The notes beneath the pieces are model-generated. The model saw only the letters and a list, made by a program, of their open reading frames with translations, was not told the DNA's origin and did not search any database. DNA of 7,361 nucleotides from Planctomycetota bacterium (GTDB taxonomy: Bacteria; Planctomycetota; Phycisphaerae; Sedimentisphaerales; Anaerohalosphaeraceae), in assembly GCA_030637065.1 (NCBI GenBank), contig DAOVVQ010000190.1, positions 1 to 7,361 on the forward strand. Reading direction: 5' to 3'. Of this stretch, positions 5,231 through 7,361 are shown one piece after another. The position numbers and the translations under genes were made by a program. Numbering within the stretch: position 1 is the first letter of the stretch; each line of letters starts with the position of its first letter.

Positions 5231-6862
5231 ATGAGAATTTCGTTTGTTCTGGCAATTTTTGTTTTGTTGGTTGGCCCGGTGCTTTCGACCGCAGGCGGCG
5301 CTGTTAAGCCGAATGTTATTGTCATCTTTACCGATGACCACGGCTATGCCGATCTATCATGCCAGGGAGTGTTCAATGACGTAAAGACGCCGCATATCGA
5401 TTCGCTTGCTACGGGCGGGGTTCGGATGACCAGTGGTTATGTCACGGCTCCGCAGTGTGTTCCGTCGCGGGCAGGGCTGTTAACGGGCCAGTATCAGACC
5501 AAGTTCGGCCTCGATTCCAATAGTGAGTTTAGGGCTCCAGGCGGAATGGACGGGTTTAATAACGCATTGACGATCGCCGAGCGTCTGAAAAAAGCGGGAT
5601 ACGCAACCGGAATGACCGGTAAATGGCACCTGGGGCCGAAAGAGAAGATCGTCCAACACGGTTTCGACGATGTCTTCTATAAGAACGGCAGGGTCGCTGG
5701 CTGGGCGAACTATGATCTGGAAGGCAACGATGTTAAGCCGGGACCTGAAAATTGCGGCCTCTATCACCTCGAAGCGAACGCCGCAGCGGCATGCGCTTTT
5801 ATCAAGCGCCACCACGATGAGCCGTTCTTTTTCTACTGTGCCTTTCGTGCGCCGCACGTGCCGCTCGACGCTACGGAAAAATATTTGAAAAGATTTCCCG
5901 GAGAAATGCCCGAACGTCGCCGCAAGGCAATCGCTATGCTTTCAGCCGTTGACGATGGCGTCGGCAGTATCCTGAAAACCTTGCGCAAGTATGACATCGA
6001 AGAAAACACGCTGATCTTCTTTATCGGCGACAACGGTGCGCCCTTGAAGATCTACAAAACAGACGTTCCCGGAATCGGCGCCGGCTGGAACGGTTCGCTC
6101 AACGATCCATTGAACGGCGAAAAAGGGACGGTTATCGAAGGGGGCAATCGCACGCCGTTTGTGGTCTATTGGAAAGGCCGCATTCCGGGCCGACAGGTTT
6201 ACGATCATCCCGTTATCTCGCTCGATGTGGCGGCGACAGCGGTAGAACTCGCCGGTCTGGGGAAATCGCCCCAATTGGATGGCGTGAATCTGGTTCCCTA
6301 TCTGACGGGGAAGAAAAAGGGCGCGCCACATGAAGCGCTTTATTGGCGTTGGACGGGTCAGGCGGCTATCCGCGAAGGGAAGTGGAAGTATATTCAAGGC
6401 GAATCGCGGCGATATCTGTTTAATCTGGAAACGGATATCGAGGAAAAATATAACCTGATTGAAAAACATCCCGAGATCGCTTCCCGACTCGAGGGGCGGT
6501 TGGCAAAATGGAGCGAGCAACTCGATCCGCCGGGACTGGATCACCCTGTCGGAGGAATGGGAAACAATTATTTCGACTATTACCTCGATGACATAGAGGC
6601 TTCGCATCCTAAGTATCCTGCGGAAGCGACCGAAAAGAAATCGTCTCGTACCGGCGCCGGGAAGAGAGCAACACCTGCTCGAGGAAAGCGTCCGACCGCC
6701 GAGGAATTTTTTAATAAACGCGACAGTAACAAAGACGGACGGCTGACTCTTGACGAATACATCATGGACCCGATAAATCGTAACGTGCCCGTTTTGACGC
6801 AGAGATTCAAAGGCCTCGATAAGGACGGCGACGGTTTCTTAAACAGATCGGAACTTGAATAA
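5231..6862 (+). CDS. Sec-exported sulfatase with a C-terminal EF-hand pair
   Basis: The 543-residue product begins with a Sec signal peptide (hydrophobic 4-18, probable cleavage near STAGG). The sulfatase domain spans about 25-450: DDHG (Asp35, Asp36), canonical formylglycine motif C76-V-P-S-R80 then AGLLTG, GKWH (Lys131, His133), RAPH (His209), GDNG (Asp267, Asn268) and Lys298 in GEKGTVIEGG. All catalytic positions are present. A basic, Ser/Thr/Lys-rich linker (about 468-487) leads to two EF-hand loops, D498-S-N-K-D-G-R-L-T-L-D-E509 and D530-K-D-G-D-G-F-L-N-R-S-E541, ending two residues before the stop. Both have standard calcium ligands. Such tails recur in planctomycetal secreted enzymes and may stabilise the protein, tether it or mediate binding; they resemble dockerin loops but a dockerin call is not warranted. 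The gene is 44 bp after the first sulfatase and 18 bp before the oxidoreductase. The substrate is unknown. Confidence 0.93.
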   Translation: MRISFVLAIFVLLVGPVLSTAGGAVKPNVIVIFTDDHGYADLSCQGVFNDVKTPHIDSLATGGVRMTSGYVTAPQCVPSRAGLLTGQYQTKFGLDSNSEFRAPGGMDGFNNALTIAERLKKAGYATGMTGKWHLGPKEKIVQHGFDDVFYKNGRVAGWANYDLEGNDVKPGPENCGLYHLEANAAAACAFIKRHHDEPFFFYCAFRAPHVPLDATEKYLKRFPGEMPERRRKAIAMLSAVDDGVGSILKTLRKYDIEENTLIFFIGDNGAPLKIYKTDVPGIGAGWNGSLNDPLNGEKGTVIEGGNRTPFVVYWKGRIPGRQVYDHPVISLDVAATAVELAGLGKSPQLDGVNLVPYLTGKKKGAPHEALYWRWTGQAAIREGKWKYIQGESRRYLFNLETDIEEKYNLIEKHPEIASRLEGRLAKWSEQLDPPGLDHPVGGMGNNYFDYYLDDIEASHPKYPAEATEKKSSRTGAGKRATPARGKRPTAEEFFNKRDSNKDGRLTLDEYIMDPINRNVPVLTQRFKGLDKDGDGFLNRSELE

Positions 6863-6880
6863 GGAAAGGGATAAAGAGGA

Positions 6881-7361
6881 ATGGACAGACGTACTTTTGT
6901 AAAGGCCTCCGCGTCGGTGACAGTACCTTTTATTGTACCGAGCAGTGTTTTTGGTAAGGATGCTCCGAGCAACAGGCTTAATATGGCGGCGATCGGGACC
7001 GGTCGTATGGGTCATGGCGATATGAAGGAATGTTTGAATCAGGGCTTGCAGGCAAATGCCCGGCTCGTGGCGGTTTGCGACCTTGACAGTAATCGGGCCA
7101 TGCACGCAAAAAATGAGATAGAAAAAATGTATGCCATGGAGTTGGGGGATGGTAATTTTCAGAAGGTGAAGGTTTATGGCGATTACCGCGAATTGTTAGA
7201 GCGAAAGGATATTGACGGGGTGACGATCTCGACGCCTGAGCACTGGCACGGACTAATAGGGATAGCAGCGGCCAATGCAGGCAAGGACATGTATGTCCAG
7301 AAGCCTTTGACGTATTCTATTGTCGAGGGGCAAAGGCTGGTCGAAGCGGTGCGGAGGAACA
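6881..7361 (+). CDS. Tat-signal Gfo/Idh/MocA-family oxidoreductase (partial, runs off right edge)
   Basis: The first 160 codons are present and the frame is open to the window end. MDRRTFVKASAS followed by VPFIVPSSVFG is a twin-arginine signal of the style seen in exported Gfo/Idh/MocA proteins. A Rossmann nucleotide-binding segment follows: NMAAIGTGRMGHGDM (about 34-48) with the GxGxxG pattern, then LVAVCDLD (68-75). STPEHWHG (about 117-124) and the catalytic-lysine region DMYVQKPLTYS (about 136-146) match the family, with Gln replacing Glu of the usual EKP, a common variant in exported members. These enzymes oxidise or reduce sugars, inositols or related compounds with NAD(P). An exported member next to sulfatases suggests processing of a desulfated sugar. 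The start is 18 bp after the sulfatase stop; AAGGAAAGGG at 6861-6870 is a suitable ribosome site, while AGAGGA abuts the ATG too closely. The C-terminal domain is outside the window. Confidence 0.9.
   Translation, partial: MDRRTFVKASASVTVPFIVPSSVFGKDAPSNRLNMAAIGTGRMGHGDMKECLNQGLQANARLVAVCDLDSNRAMHAKNEIEKMYAMELGDGNFQKVKVYGDYRELLERKDIDGVTISTPEHWHGLIGIAAANAGKDMYVQKPLTYSIVEGQRLVEAVRRN

Noticed and set aside
1..7361. CRISPR arrays, tRNA or rRNA genes, insertion-sequence ends
   Set aside because: I saw no regularly spaced repeats, no tRNA-like cloverleaf or rRNA segments, and no transposase or terminal inverted repeats. The only notable repeats are the HEAT fragment pair and the AGTATACT pair.

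Overview
The window looks like part of a chromosome from the Planctomycetota, most likely Phycisphaerae or Sedimentisphaerales. This is inferred from gene content: Tat-exported Gfo/Idh/MocA oxidoreductases, a small HEAT-repeat protein beside one of them, secreted sulfatases including one with a C-terminal EF-hand pair, and moderate GC. Related PVC lineages (Lentisphaerae, Kiritimatiellae) are possible. No rRNA or other phylogenetic marker is present to settle it.

Layout. (1) 1-770, minus strand: a HEAT-repeat protein gene followed 56 bp downstream by the first 31 codons of a Tat-signal Gfo/Idh/MocA-type protein that runs off the left edge. (2) 771-1153: a divergent intergenic region with a minus-strand -10 box for the HEAT gene and, for the plus strand, a strong promoter with ~10-bp phased A-tracts upstream and two AGTATACT palindromes across its spacer and -10. 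(3) 1154-3264, plus strand: a two-gene unit overlapping by ATGA. It encodes a PadR repressor and a 590-residue membrane protein with DUF1648/SdpI-like segments, a HAAS/DUF1700-like helical domain, a further membrane helix, a predicted outer beta-rich domain and a CARDB-like domain. (4) 3265-3779: a long gap holding a 74-bp fragment homologous to the HEAT gene, a plausible promoter and a ~250-nt potentially structured leader. (5) 3780-7361, plus strand: a Tat-exported sulfatase, a Sec-exported sulfatase with EF-hands, and the start of a second Tat-signal Gfo/Idh/MocA oxidoreductase that runs off the right edge.

How the genes work together. The right-hand cluster is most simply read as a catabolic unit for a sulfated glycan: sulfatases remove sulfate esters outside the cytoplasm and an exported NAD(P)-dependent-fold oxidoreductase acts on a sugar or derivative. 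The substrate cannot be read from the sequence. The PadR/membrane-protein pair looks like a self-contained signalling circuit, with a repressor that probably binds its own promoter and a membrane partner that may sense or resist something outside. It resembles the SdpR/SdpI immunity circuit in logic, although its repressor belongs to a different family.

The least expected observation is the HEAT fragment at 3298-3371. It matches the HEAT gene at 67 of 74 bases, and six of the seven differences are silent third-position changes. It therefore appears to come from a formerly functional paralogue, not a recent copy. It also lies so that read-through RNA from the PadR unit would be antisense to the HEAT mRNA.
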